DNA of 40,451 nucleotides. It comes from a virus. The stretch spans positions 1 to 40,451 of IMG/VR virus record IMGVR_UViG_3300034073_001895; one strand, 5' to 3'. The first letter of the stretch is position 1, and each line of letters begins with the position of its first letter. Of the stretch, positions 7,107 through 15,132 are shown piece by piece. The notes beneath the pieces were generated by a model that had not been told where the DNA came from, ran no database searches, and saw only the letters and a list, made by a program, of their open reading frames with translations. A program made the position numbers and the translations under genes.

Positions 7107-7547
7107 CTATTGAGGGTTTGCCGCCTTTTTCTTGACAAAGAAATGATAAAGCGGATTTATCAAATTGACCACCAAAGCCATTGCGATAATAGAAAACTGC
7201 TTCGAGTAATACGCCGTAACCAATGCAGGTGCCGCATTTTCAGGAAACTCTATACCATACGCCGCAACCAATACTAAAACCACCGTTAACACCTGCGTCC
7301 AAAAATTCGGCGATTTCAAAAAGCCCCAGTCCCATTTAGCCGCCTTTGTCGCCAGCTTCATGATCGGGTTGAGAAAATTCATCACGATAAGCGCTACAAT
7401 TGCGCCCACATCGCGATTTAGCAGTACATCTGCCACTTGTTCAGGCTTTACATTTACCTGCAATGAATTGGCCTCAAAAGCCAAAAGAACGAGCGTAATA
7501 ACGCTCACCAAAAAGTTTTTGCTTTGCAGCGGTGATTTCTTTTCCAT
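7107..7547 (-). CDS. Holin-like membrane protein with internal duplication
   Basis: A 146-residue membrane protein, the last gene of the lysis cassette. It consists of two similar halves, about 9-65 and 79-136. Each begins with (S)xNF, continues with a hydrophobic V/L/T-rich helix, and ends in a second helix with a [MV]NxxNP motif (56-61 and 127-132) followed by Lys-rich residues. That gives about four membrane helices. Holins are small membrane proteins next to the endolysin, which fits the position. The duplicated architecture is unlike common holin families I can name, so holin is a contextual call. The plus-strand RNA unit lies immediately upstream. Confidence 0.65.
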   Translation of the reverse strand: MEKKSPLQSKNFLVSVITLVLLAFEANSLQVNVKPEQVADVLLNRDVGAIVALIVMNFLNPIMKLATKAAKWDWGFLKSPNFWTQVLTVVLVLVAAYGIEFPENAAPALVTAYYSKQFSIIAMALVVNLINPLYHFFVKKKAANPQ

Positions 7548-7548
7548 A

Positions 7549-7579
7549 TTTGATATTTAGAATAAATTTAGTAATTTTG
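7549..7579 (+). promoter_or_regulatory. Promoter of a putative plus-strand small RNA
   Basis: TTTG (7549-7552), exactly 19 bp, then TAATTTTG (7572-7579): a full match to the Bacteroidota promoter consensus, on the strand opposite to the surrounding lysis genes. Predicted start near 7585. Confidence 0.65.
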
Positions 7580-7584
7580 CACTA

Positions 7585-7653
7585 CCCAAAGAATTTGGTT
7601 TTCGCTAAACGAACCTAAGAGCCGGATAACGCCAATTATCCGGCTTTCTTTTT
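7585..7653 (+). ncRNA. Putative ~68-nt small RNA within the lysis cassette
   Basis: Downstream of the plus-strand promoter there is no ORF. The sequence can form a short hairpin CCAAA-GAA-TTTGG (7586-7598), then a perfect 9-bp hairpin GCCGGATAA/TTATCCGGC with a 6-nt loop (7621-7644), followed by TTTCTTTTT. That is a complete promoter-to-terminator unit of about 68 nt. It is antisense to the mRNA leader between the 92-residue gene and the holin-like gene. Expression is inferred from the signals only. Confidence 0.5.
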
Positions 7654-7667
7654 AGGATAGGGGAGAG

Positions 7668-7946
7668 CTACCTCCTTTTTTCCAGTGATTGAATGCGTTT
7701 TTCATGATCGCGTAATTCCTGCCAAAGCTCTTCAACGTCCTGTTCGATTCTCCGTTGTTGCGTCGCAAATACCGCGTAATTCTGCTCCAGGCTTTTGATG
7801 CTTTCTTGCATCTCCTTCAAAGAGCTGTTTATGCCGGTCGTTACTGTACCAACATAGCCAACGCCCATTGTAATAATAACCGGTAAGATATTCCTGCCTA
7901 ACCAGTTATTTACCTTTGCATCAAATTGCCCGTTAATCTCAGCCAT
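7668..7946 (-). CDS. Membrane-anchored coiled-coil lysis protein
   Basis: A 92-residue protein. The start is the ATG at 7946, which overlaps the endolysin stop by one base (TAATG). There is one hydrophobic segment (about 18-35, NILPVIITMGVGYVG) followed by a long charged coiled coil (about 45-92) rich in Glu, Gln and Arg. This layout resembles XhlA/hemolysin-type or other holin-associated proteins. Its place between endolysin and holin-like gene supports a lysis role. A spanin-like function is an alternative, but I see no lipobox. Confidence 0.6.
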   Translation of the reverse strand: MAEINGQFDAKVNNWLGRNILPVIITMGVGYVGTVTTGINSSLKEMQESIKSLEQNYAVFATQQRRIEQDVEELWQELRDHEKRIQSLEKRR

Positions 7947-8422
7947 TACTTTGCCTCCGATTCTTTTAAATGATCGCGCTTTGCATTGTACCACCCTTGC
8001 ACCCATGCCCAAACCGTCGGGTTCGTGTTCCCATAGCGCCATATCGCCGCCGGCCTGGCCGGGTCATCGTCCACATGGATAGCCTCCCGCATAATGCCAA
8101 AGCGCCGGAACCCCGCATCCCAAAGTGCGTCCAGGAGCTTCTTCCAGGCTTCCAGGTCAACGCCTAACCGTGCACTCGCCGGGTGCAAGTCCATTGCATA
8201 GCCCAGCTCGTGCGCCGAACGTGAGGCAACCTCGTAGCCCTGGGCTTTCAGCCGTGCCTTGTCCTTCGCCGTGCGAAATGCGTGCGTGATGGTGATGGGT
8301 GCCCCGTAGATTTCCCGCGCACGCTCAAAGCGTATCACCGTGCCCAGTCGCATGTGCTGCCAGGCTTCCGGGTCAGTCTTCGAGGCAATCTCCGTCAGGC
8401 TTGCATACTTAATCTGTATCAT
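7946..8422 (-). CDS. Endolysin, M15-type peptidase
   Basis: A 158-residue protein with the zinc-peptidase M15 (D-Ala-D-Ala carboxypeptidase/L-alanyl-D-glutamate endopeptidase) signature. SAHELGYAMD (69-78) matches SxHxxGxAxD and supplies the zinc ligands H71 and D78; IHVDDD (115-120) supplies the third ligand, H116. These enzymes cut peptidoglycan cross-bridges, so this is the likely endolysin. There is no signal peptide, so release should need the neighbouring membrane proteins. The gene overlaps the preceding coiled-coil gene by ATGA and the following one by one base. Base composition is clearly more GC-rich than in the replication genes. Confidence 0.88.
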   Translation of the reverse strand: MIQIKYASLTEIASKTDPEAWQHMRLGTVIRFERAREIYGAPITITHAFRTAKDKARLKAQGYEVASRSAHELGYAMDLHPASARLGVDLEAWKKLLDALWDAGFRRFGIMREAIHVDDDPARPAAIWRYGNTNPTVWAWVQGWYNAKRDHLKESEAK

Positions 8423-8622
8423 GTCGCTGTTTTTACTTCGCGAAATTCATACGTTTTTTCATACGCCCGGATAGCCAGTGCCAGCGTGCGTATCTTTTCC
8501 TCCGTGCGCCTTAGCTGTAGCTCCGCGTTTTCGAAGGCTTCGCGGTGCTGCCGGACGGCTGCCAGGTGCTTTTTCCGCTCTTCCTGTAGCCCGTCAATGA
8601 TGTTTTCCAGATGCTGCTTCAT
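8419..8622 (-). CDS. Small coiled-coil protein
   Basis: A 67-residue protein, almost entirely helical, with a heptad-like pattern of Leu, Glu, Arg and Gln from about 5 to 55. No membrane segment or enzyme motif. It starts at an ATG overlapping the stop of the preceding signal-peptide gene by one base and ends in an ATGA overlap with the endolysin gene, so it is tightly coupled to the lysis cassette. The function is unknown; a chaperone or lysis-timing role would be guesswork. Confidence 0.6.
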   Translation of the reverse strand: MKQHLENIIDGLQEERKKHLAAVRQHREAFENAELQLRRTEEKIRTLALAIRAYEKTYEFREVKTAT

Positions 8623-9254
8623 CAGTTCCCGATTCCAGTTTCCGGCCTCCAGGGCTGCCAGTTCACCGCCGTTCGCCTGATGAAAATAGCCCTATCCGCA
8701 TCCGTCCATAGCCCCGGCGATAGCTGATAGAAATTCATTGCGCCCGAGGTGCCAAAGTTCACAATGCGCATCGTCGCACTGACAAGGTACGCCGCCTTTG
8801 AGGTAGCGCCGCCCCATGCCGCGCGGAGCTTGCCCTGGGCATTGCGCGTGAACGTGATCGGGGTAGGGGAGGCACCGGGTTGTTCGAGCTGCCACGTGTC
8901 CATCAATAGGGTAGAATCGTACTGTTGTTGTACGTCGGTCAGCGGGCTTTTTCCGTAGGCTGCCTGAAAGCCTGCATCCTGCTGAATAATCGTAGTCCAA
9001 AGCCTATCAGCCTTCAGCACCTCTGCCACCGCCTGCGATAGCGCCGACGCCCTACGCACGATTGCGCCCTCTGTGTAGTCGCTGAATTGCTCGAGGTCGC
9101 CGCGTAGCGTTGAGCTTTCCACGTAGCTGCCGTTGGATTGCGTTGTGCGCTCAACAAGGTAGAACAAGTCGCCTACCTTGACCACGTAGGCCGTGTCGGT
9201 CTGTGCGAGGGCGAGGGCCGGGATAAGAAGAAGGAAAAAAAGTAAGTGTTTCAT
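8622..9254 (-). CDS. Secreted or virion-associated hypothetical protein
   Basis: A 210-residue protein starting with a clear Sec-type signal (MKHLLFFLLLIPALALAQ, predicted cleavage after ALA). The remainder is polar with many Thr, Ser, Gln and aromatic residues and looks beta-rich. It has no family I recognise. Its signal peptide and the underlying DNA resemble those of the fibre-like protein at 11371-12771, suggesting a duplicated 5' segment. It follows the propeller protein and precedes the coiled-coil and endolysin genes, so it closes the tail region. It may be a minor tail or host-envelope protein. Confidence 0.6.
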   Translation of the reverse strand: MKHLLFFLLLIPALALAQTDTAYVVKVGDLFYLVERTTQSNGSYVESSTLRGDLEQFSDYTEGAIVRRASALSQAVAEVLKADRLWTTIIQQDAGFQAAYGKSPLTDVQQQYDSTLLMDTWQLEQPGASPTPITFTRNAQGKLRAAWGGATSKAAYLVSATMRIVNFGTSGAMNFYQLSPGLWTDADRAIFIRRTAVNWQPWRPETGIGN

Positions 9255-9267
9255 AGTATTATAATTT

Positions 9268-10518
9268 TTACATTTTGTTATACAATCGCGATAGCGGAAA
9301 ATTACTATCTATTGTTACTTGGGTCAAAAGCTCCAACACGGTATTTGTCCCAGCCGGGATGCCGTATATTTTCCCATTAGGGGCAAGAACGCCGCCAATC
9401 CATCTTGTGTTTCCAACCCCTGTACTTACCGTCACCGTTCCAAAAGTTGTCCAAGTATTGTTGGATGGGTCAATTTCAAGCGCTCCGTTAATTGCGCGAG
9501 GGATTCCGTATATTTTCCCATTTGCGCCAATAACGCCGCCGTGCCATTTAGTTCCGGTTGCAAGCGTCCCAAAAGTTGATACCGATTTTGTTGCGGGGTC
9601 AAGCTCAATTATTGACGTTGCTGTCCACGGTATGCTGTATATTTTTCCATTAGGTGCAAGAACAGCCCCCAGCCATACCTGCGAAGCGGGTATATTTGTG
9701 CTTCCAAAAGTTGATACCGTTTTACCTACCGGGTCTATTTCAACTATATTTCGCGAAGCAATAGGCATTGCGTACAATTTCCCGTTAGGGGCAAGAACAG
9801 TGCCTTGATATTTGTCATTTCCAGCCGCAAGCGTGCCAAATGTTGAAACGCTTGGCACGGAAGGATCTATTTCAATTACATTAACTGCATTACTTGGAGC
9901 TGCATATATTTTTCCATTAAGCGCAAGAACACCAGCGCTATATTTTGCATTTCCGTTAATCGAACCAAATGTAGTATAAGTATCATTTGACGGATTAATT
10001 TCTAAAACGGAAACTGAATTCCACGGTATGGCATATATTTTCCCATTAGTTGCAAGTACACCGCCAACCCACTTATTAATGCCTGCAAGCGTGCCAAATG
10101 TTGAAATAGTATTGTCGGAAGGATTAATAACTAAAATATTTTCAGAATTATGCGGGATAGCATATATTTTCCCATTAGGCGCAAGCACACCGCCCTGCCA
10201 GTTAAAATCCACGCCAAGCGTAGAGCCAAAAGTGCTATAAATTAATGATTGCGTAATTGAAATATTACTTATTTCGGTTAATGTAGCATCAATATCAAAG
10301 GTGTCATATCCTACCTTGTCCCATGCGGGAAAACCTGACACCGCTTGTTGTGCAAAGCGGTACGAGTTAATATATATCTGAGAAAGCCCCCTGCGCGCCC
10401 CGCCAAAAAGCAAGGCCAATGCCAGCATCACCGCGCCCGGCCAGCCCACGGAGGAGAGCGCCGGGGCATCGGTGAGCAGCAGCAGGGGGAGGGCGAAAAA
10501 CACGCTATAATATTTCAT
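9268..10518 (-). CDS. Seven-repeat beta-propeller-like protein
   Basis: A 416-residue protein. Residues 1-45 contain two hydrophobic segments (about 1-20 and 29-42). From about residue 95 there are seven repeats of 43-47 residues, each with the pattern STFG...W.GGVLAPNGKIYAIP....VLEIDPS, ending near residue 400. Seven such four-strand units fit a seven-bladed propeller, a fold often used for binding glycans or proteins. It lies after a glycosyltransferase in the tail-fibre region, so a receptor-binding or virion decoration role is likely. The N-terminal ~60 codons are strikingly GC-rich while the repeats are AT-richer, which suggests a module fusion. The start overlaps the preceding stop by ATGA. 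Confidence 0.7.
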   Translation of the reverse strand: MKYYSVFFALPLLLLTDAPALSSVGWPGAVMLALALLFGGARRGLSQIYINSYRFAQQAVSGFPAWDKVGYDTFDIDATLTEISNISITQSLIYSTFGSTLGVDFNWQGGVLAPNGKIYAIPHNSENILVINPSDNTISTFGTLAGINKWVGGVLATNGKIYAIPWNSVSVLEINPSNDTYTTFGSINGNAKYSAGVLALNGKIYAAPSNAVNVIEIDPSVPSVSTFGTLAAGNDKYQGTVLAPNGKLYAMPIASRNIVEIDPVGKTVSTFGSTNIPASQVWLGAVLAPNGKIYSIPWTATSIIELDPATKSVSTFGTLATGTKWHGGVIGANGKIYGIPRAINGALEIDPSNNTWTTFGTVTVSTGVGNTRWIGGVLAPNGKIYGIPAGTNTVLELLTQVTIDSNFPLSRLYNKM

Positions 10519-11345
10519 GCTTCAATATTTTCAATTAGATAATCCGGCTTCGGCATTCGATCATTCCAGCGCTTATCAATGTAATGCTTATCGCGGTAGG
10601 TCAATGGCCTGCCGATAGGAATGCAGGTGTTGTAGTCCTCCAGCACAACGTCCGGGTGCGCCGTGTAATTCCCGGTAGCTAAGTCCATGTGCAGGCATTG
10701 CACGTCGGTTGTAATCAGCACGCGAAAACCATTGCGGTATAGGCGTGTCAAGAAAAAGTCATCTTCGCCCACAAATCGTATTTCTTCATTCCCCGGAAAA
10801 ACGCAGGTAAATGGCGTATCCGGTTCATTTTCCTGCATCTTTTTCAGGATCGCCGTTGGTATGAGCATCACATCCAGCCCGCAAAGCAGTGGGTTTTCAA
10901 TCATCCTGCCCGGCGTTGCATCCGCAAGGCATTGGCGGTTTTCCTCATCGCGTATCATTATCATCGGGCCGCCGCACTTGAAATAATACACCCCGCTAAT
11001 CACCGCGTCCGGGTTGGCTTCCGCGAGTCGGTGCAATTCCTGAAACGCATAGAAAGGTAGTACGGTATCTTCGCCGATGAAAAACGCATACTTCGCCCCG
11101 CGCTCAACCGCCGCCTCAAGAAGCATATTGCGTGCCACGTCCACGGGTTGCCCGCTTACCTGAAGAAAGGTATGCGAGTAGTTTTCAAGTGCCAGCGGGA
11201 AAGTCCCGCCGTACTGCGCCGCAAAGTCCTGCGCCGGGGTTTCGCTTGCATCGCGCCGGGGTTGGCAGATTGCGAAATACGGCTTGGGTTTGGATTGATT
11301 TTGGATAGTGCCTAACACATCGTAGATTTTTTCTTCGCTGTACAT
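10515..11345 (-). CDS. GT-A-like glycosyltransferase in the tail operon
   Basis: A 276-residue protein that looks like a nucleotide-sugar-dependent GT-A glycosyltransferase. FIGEDTVLP (89-97) occupies the usual DxD place at a strand end, and FVGEDDFFLTRLYRNGF (191-207) resembles the acceptor-side acidic motif. VISGVYYFKCGG (115-126) lies between them. It has no signal peptide, so it acts in the cytoplasm. It sits between the fibre-like protein and the propeller protein and overlaps the latter by ATGA. Glycosylation of tail proteins is an attractive but unproven job; modification of host glycans is the alternative. Confidence 0.7.
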   Translation of the reverse strand: MYSEEKIYDVLGTIQNQSKPKPYFAICQPRRDASETPAQDFAAQYGGTFPLALENYSHTFLQVSGQPVDVARNMLLEAAVERGAKYAFFIGEDTVLPFYAFQELHRLAEANPDAVISGVYYFKCGGPMIMIRDEENRQCLADATPGRMIENPLLCGLDVMLIPTAILKKMQENEPDTPFTCVFPGNEEIRFVGEDDFFLTRLYRNGFRVLITTDVQCLHMDLATGNYTAHPDVVLEDYNTCIPIGRPLTYRDKHYIDKRWNDRMPKPDYLIENIEA

Positions 11346-11370
11346 GATACTGTTGCTTTTCGTTAATGAA

Positions 11371-12771
11371 TTAATTTTTCCGATATAGGATAGTTACTTT
11401 CAGCCCTTTGCCCTTTGTGGTCGTGCCAACCTGATCTATGCCTATCGTAACTTCAGCATCGTTGGCTATTGTGCTATCGCTTATCACCGGAGCAGTCCCG
11501 GCTTCCAAGCTCGTTTTTTCACTTGCATCTATTGTAATTCTCTGACTTAGTATTGATACCCCAGTCTCGTTAATGTCCACTTCAATAGCCGCGCCCACCG
11601 GAGCCGTGTTCACATTAGCCCGCACACCAAGCACCGTGAACGCGAACGGTGCCCGGAACGTTACCGCCGCTGTCGCCGTGTCTAAGTCCGTTTTTTCATC
11701 GCTGCACGCGATAATCATAGCCATTGTATCACTAACCGCCGCTGTGAGCCTGCCGTCCTGATCTACCGTGATACGGGGATTCACGTAGCTGCCCGCCGTT
11801 ACCGCCGTCGTGTCGAGCTGGTTTGCCCCGACGCTGTTGTTAGCGAGCTTCAGCTTAGTTACCGCCGCCGTGTCAATCGTCCACACCGTGCCGCTACTTG
11901 TTACGTCAATGTCGCCTTTGTCGCCGTCGGCCACACCGCCGGAGCCTGTCCACGATATTGTGTCATTAGAAATACCAATGCCAGTGCCTGCGATCAGTAT
12001 GTTTTGTTTTAAGTTAATCCGGTTAGAGAGGGTGAGGGTATCCGCCTCTCTTAAGTACGGTGCAAGCATGGCCGTTGTGTCCGATATATTCAGCTTAAGA
12101 TTGATACGGTTGGATAGCGTCAGCGTATCCGCCTCCCTAAGATACGGTGCAAGCATGGCCGTTGTGTCCGATATATTCAGCTTAAGATTGATACGGTTAG
12201 AGAGGGTGAGGGTATCCGCCTCCCTAAGATACGGTGCAAGCATGGCCGTTGTGTCCGATATATTCAGCTTAAGATTGATACGGTTAGAAAGGGTGAGCGT
12301 ATCAGCCTCACGTAAATACGGGGATAGCATGGCCGTTGTGTCGTAAACCGTAATCAAGAAGTTGGTATCTGCCGCAATGGTGCCCGACGTGGTGATCGTC
12401 CCCCCGGTCAGCCCCGTGCCCGCCGTGATGCTGGTAACGCCGCCACCACCGCCACCTCCCGCGCCGATGCTATCCTTGACCGCCTGGGCCAGGTCTTCCC
12501 AGACTACCGCGCCTGCGTCAATGCTCCAGGTATCGCCGTTGTTGGATACGGTAATATCACCTTTGTCGCCCACCAGCTTAACGCGCGTGTACTTTGCAAG
12601 GCTATCCAGGCGTAGCTTTTTCCAGGTGCCCTCAACGTAGTAGAACTTTAGCGAATCGCGTGCGGTGCCCTGGCTTATTTCGTCGTCGCTTAGCACGTTA
12701 ACCGTGTCCTTCGACGTTTGCGCCGAGGCGAGGGCCGGGAGGAGGAATAAGAAAAAAAGTATCTTTTTCAT
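11371..12771 (-). CDS. Fibre-like tail protein with four 29-residue repeats
   Basis: A 466-residue protein with a Sec-like signal (MKKILFFLFLLPALASAQ), a GDKGDITV...WSID segment near 68-85, a Gly-rich run (103-111) and four tandem copies of a 29-residue unit (144-259; DTTAML.PYLREADTLTLSNRINLKLNIS pattern). A second GDKGDI segment follows, then a beta-rich C-terminus ending TILYRKN. Composition and repeats are typical of trimeric tail fibres. The GDKGDI and QAVKDSI blocks also occur in the larger fibre protein upstream, so the two are paralogous mosaics. A signal peptide on a tail fibre is unusual. Confidence 0.7.
   Translation of the reverse strand: MKKILFFLFLLPALASAQTSKDTVNVLSDDEISQGTARDSLKFYYVEGTWKKLRLDSLAKYTRVKLVGDKGDITVSNNGDTWSIDAGAVVWEDLAQAVKDSIGAGGGGGGGVTSITAGTGLTGGTITTSGTIAADTNFLITVYDTTAMLSPYLREADTLTLSNRINLKLNISDTTAMLAPYLREADTLTLSNRINLKLNISDTTAMLAPYLREADTLTLSNRINLKLNISDTTAMLAPYLREADTLTLSNRINLKQNILIAGTGIGISNDTISWTGSGGVADGDKGDIDVTSSGTVWTIDTAAVTKLKLANNSVGANQLDTTAVTAGSYVNPRITVDQDGRLTAAVSDTMAMIIACSDEKTDLDTATAAVTFRAPFAFTVLGVRANVNTAPVGAAIEVDINETGVSILSQRITIDASEKTSLEAGTAPVISDSTIANDAEVTIGIDQVGTTTKGKGLKVTILYRKN
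11995..12342 (-). repeat. Four tandem 87-bp coding repeats
   Basis: Four in-frame copies of an 87-bp unit encode the 29-residue repeats of the fibre-like protein. The two central copies are nearly identical at DNA level, while the outer copies have diverged, as expected from recent expansion by unequal recombination. Confidence 0.9.
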
Positions 12772-12774
12772 TGC

Positions 12775-15132
12775 TTAGTATTTGTGTACGATTATTTTGA
12801 ATAACGCTTTTGGGGGATTAAGTGTGCTGCCAGGATTGGTATTGTGAAATCTGATTTTGACCGTGTCGGCAGCGCTTACATAGGCTGCATAAATCGCATA
12901 TTGACCGCTCGCCATCGTCATTACCGCTTCCGGTATGCCAAGCGTAACCGGATCGCTAAGCGCCGCGCCAGTTACCGTTACGGTTTGCTCCAGCGAGCCT
13001 ATCCCGGTAATGGAGGAAAAGTCTATGCTATCCGACGCAACAAGTATTTTCTGTTTCAATGCCCCGCCGGATATTTCAAGCCCCGTGCCAATGTCTGCCG
13101 CCGTGAGTTCGCCGTTGCTGTTTTTCCCGTAGATGCTATCAAGTGCGCCAGGTGCGCTCACGCGGAATTTCACAACGCCGTCGCCGCCAATGCGAAGGTC
13201 AGCGCCTGGGGTGGGGGAGGTCGTTGCGGCATTGTTGGCATACATGGCAATAATACCGCCTTCCATTCTAATTTCCGTTTCGTTGGAATCAACAATACCG
13301 CCGTTTTGAAAGCCGTATTGCGTCATCGTTTGCCTGTTATCGTAAAACGTATTGGTAACACTTACATAGTTTTCGCGTATGTCTACAAAGTCGTATATAT
13401 CCGATGTGTCCTTGAATAGCATTTGAAAGCCATTCATAAACATTGTGCGGTTTCCTGTCAGTGTCCCGTCCTGCTTGTATATCGTGCTGTCTTTTGTCTG
13501 CTGCCAAATCCCGCCTCCCGTGTGCCTCAATATGTCGCCCGCGCTGCCGCCGCCTACGCTAACATCGTGCAAGTTGCGAAGGTAGCTGCCTGGGTCAATG
13601 CGCACGGCGAGGGTGCCGTTCGTCGCCTTGTGTACTACAAAGGCAATGGGTAGTTTCAGCCTGTTGCCCGGAGGTGGTACTTGAGTAAGTTCGCCAGGAT
13701 AAAAATAATCCGCGTATAGCACCGCGCCTTCAGTATATGCGTTCGTGTTGATTTTCCGTATTTTCCCCTGGGTCATTACATACCCATCCTCCCCCGGCGC
13801 AATGTCCTGCGCCGCAATGCCCAGCAGGTACATAGCATCTACGCTGCCGTCAGCTATCATGTGTTTGACCTTGATACGCCCGCTATTGCCCAGGGTGCCA
13901 GTTGCACGCACCACCGTGCCCTTAGTGAGCGTTACGCTTGTGTCGTTACGAACGTACCAATGCCCCGGTAAAATGGGTATTTCCACCCCGCCGTTAGCAC
14001 CATAAACCAAGCTGCCCTTATCATAATTATATTGCAGCTCTAAGCTATCCGGATCGCTTTCATTGTTGTTGAAGGTGATGCTATCCGTCGGCAGGGAAAA
14101 GCCCAATAAAATGCTATCCCTTACCGCCTGCGTCAAGTTATCCCAGTCTACCACCCCGGTATCAATCATCATCACCGCGCCGGCATCGCTTACGATAATA
14201 TCGCCTTTGTCCCCGTTCGGGATGGGATCGAATTGCACTTGCTGCCCGTTGACCGTTAAAAATATCGTCGTTTGGCTACCTGTTTCCACATAGCCCACAA
14301 CGGCGTTACCATCCCAGGGGAGTTGCACGTCCGTAACGTTGTCAACCACTACGAACGTTGCGCCGGATGCGCCCTGCGTTACGCTAAGGTTCGTAACGCT
14401 GTTAATTGTCATCGTGCTATCCGTTGCGCCCAGCGTAATGTAATCCCCGGCCAAAAACGTAACGCTGTCACCCGTGCTGCTTAGCAAATTGACCGGGCTT
14501 GTTGCGCCGGAAAAAGACAAGTCCGTCTCGCCCGTGCCACCTTGCGCAATGCTATCTTTCACCGCCTGCGATAGCATCGTATAATCAATGTGCCCGGTCG
14601 GTATCGTTGCGCCTATTGTTATTTCGCCGTCCTCGACCGCAACGGTCTCCGTGATGCTAATTAGCCCGGTGCCCGTTATCGTTACGGCGTGCGAAGTTGT
14701 TACGGTCGTTATAATGCCCACCACCGCGCTGCCGTCCCAGGGTAGGCGAACGTCCGTAACGTTATCCACCACCACCTCCGCACTACTTCCGTCCGTGTCA
14801 GTTCCGCTCAAGTACAGCGTCGCCCCGTTCGCCCCATCAGCCCCAACGCCCAGCTTTTGCACGCGACCCTGCACGGGCTGCCAGCCGCCGTTCGTCTTGA
14901 TATAGCGGTATAGCTTATCATTGATTGTGTCCTGAAGATAGAACGCGTTATTCATATTGGCCGGCTTAATCGCGGTCGTATCGCTAAGCCTGCCCCGGTA
15001 AACAAGTCCGTCGCCAGTGGTCTGAAAGCCCAGGCGTTGCTTGTTCCCGGTAGCAGGGTACTGCCCGAAGGCAGCCCCTGCGGTCAAAAAAACATACAAA
15101 CTAAAAAGTAGTATTTTAAATATCCCTTTCAT
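12775..15132 (-). CDS. Large tail-fibre protein
   Basis: A 785-residue protein. The N-terminus has a signal-like sequence (MKGIFKILLFSLYVFLTAGAAFGQ). A long Thr/Val/Asp/Gly-rich beta region follows, with repeated blocks such as VVDNVTDV.LPWDG (twice), QAVKDSI and GDKGDIIVSD. The C-terminal ~110 residues look like a separate beta domain ending LFKIIVHKY. This is the composition of a tail fibre or tail-spike stalk with a C-terminal receptor-binding tip. The start overlaps the upstream tail-hub gene by ATGA. GC content is high compared with the early genes. No catalytic motif is evident. Confidence 0.72.
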   Translation of the reverse strand: MKGIFKILLFSLYVFLTAGAAFGQYPATGNKQRLGFQTTGDGLVYRGRLSDTTAIKPANMNNAFYLQDTINDKLYRYIKTNGGWQPVQGRVQKLGVGADGANGATLYLSGTDTDGSSAEVVVDNVTDVRLPWDGSAVVGIITTVTTSHAVTITGTGLISITETVAVEDGEITIGATIPTGHIDYTMLSQAVKDSIAQGGTGETDLSFSGATSPVNLLSSTGDSVTFLAGDYITLGATDSTMTINSVTNLSVTQGASGATFVVVDNVTDVQLPWDGNAVVGYVETGSQTTIFLTVNGQQVQFDPIPNGDKGDIIVSDAGAVMMIDTGVVDWDNLTQAVRDSILLGFSLPTDSITFNNNESDPDSLELQYNYDKGSLVYGANGGVEIPILPGHWYVRNDTSVTLTKGTVVRATGTLGNSGRIKVKHMIADGSVDAMYLLGIAAQDIAPGEDGYVMTQGKIRKINTNAYTEGAVLYADYFYPGELTQVPPPGNRLKLPIAFVVHKATNGTLAVRIDPGSYLRNLHDVSVGGGSAGDILRHTGGGIWQQTKDSTIYKQDGTLTGNRTMFMNGFQMLFKDTSDIYDFVDIRENYVSVTNTFYDNRQTMTQYGFQNGGIVDSNETEIRMEGGIIAMYANNAATTSPTPGADLRIGGDGVVKFRVSAPGALDSIYGKNSNGELTAADIGTGLEISGGALKQKILVASDSIDFSSITGIGSLEQTVTVTGAALSDPVTLGIPEAVMTMASGQYAIYAAYVSAADTVKIRFHNTNPGSTLNPPKALFKIIVHKY

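Noticed and set aside
11995-12342. CRISPR-like array
   Set aside because: The repeats are contiguous, in frame, 87 bp long and coding; there are no spacers.
11810-12346. A long plus-strand frame opposite the fibre gene (178 codons)
   Set aside because: It is the antisense shadow of the repetitive fibre sequence; its repeats mirror the real gene's repeats.
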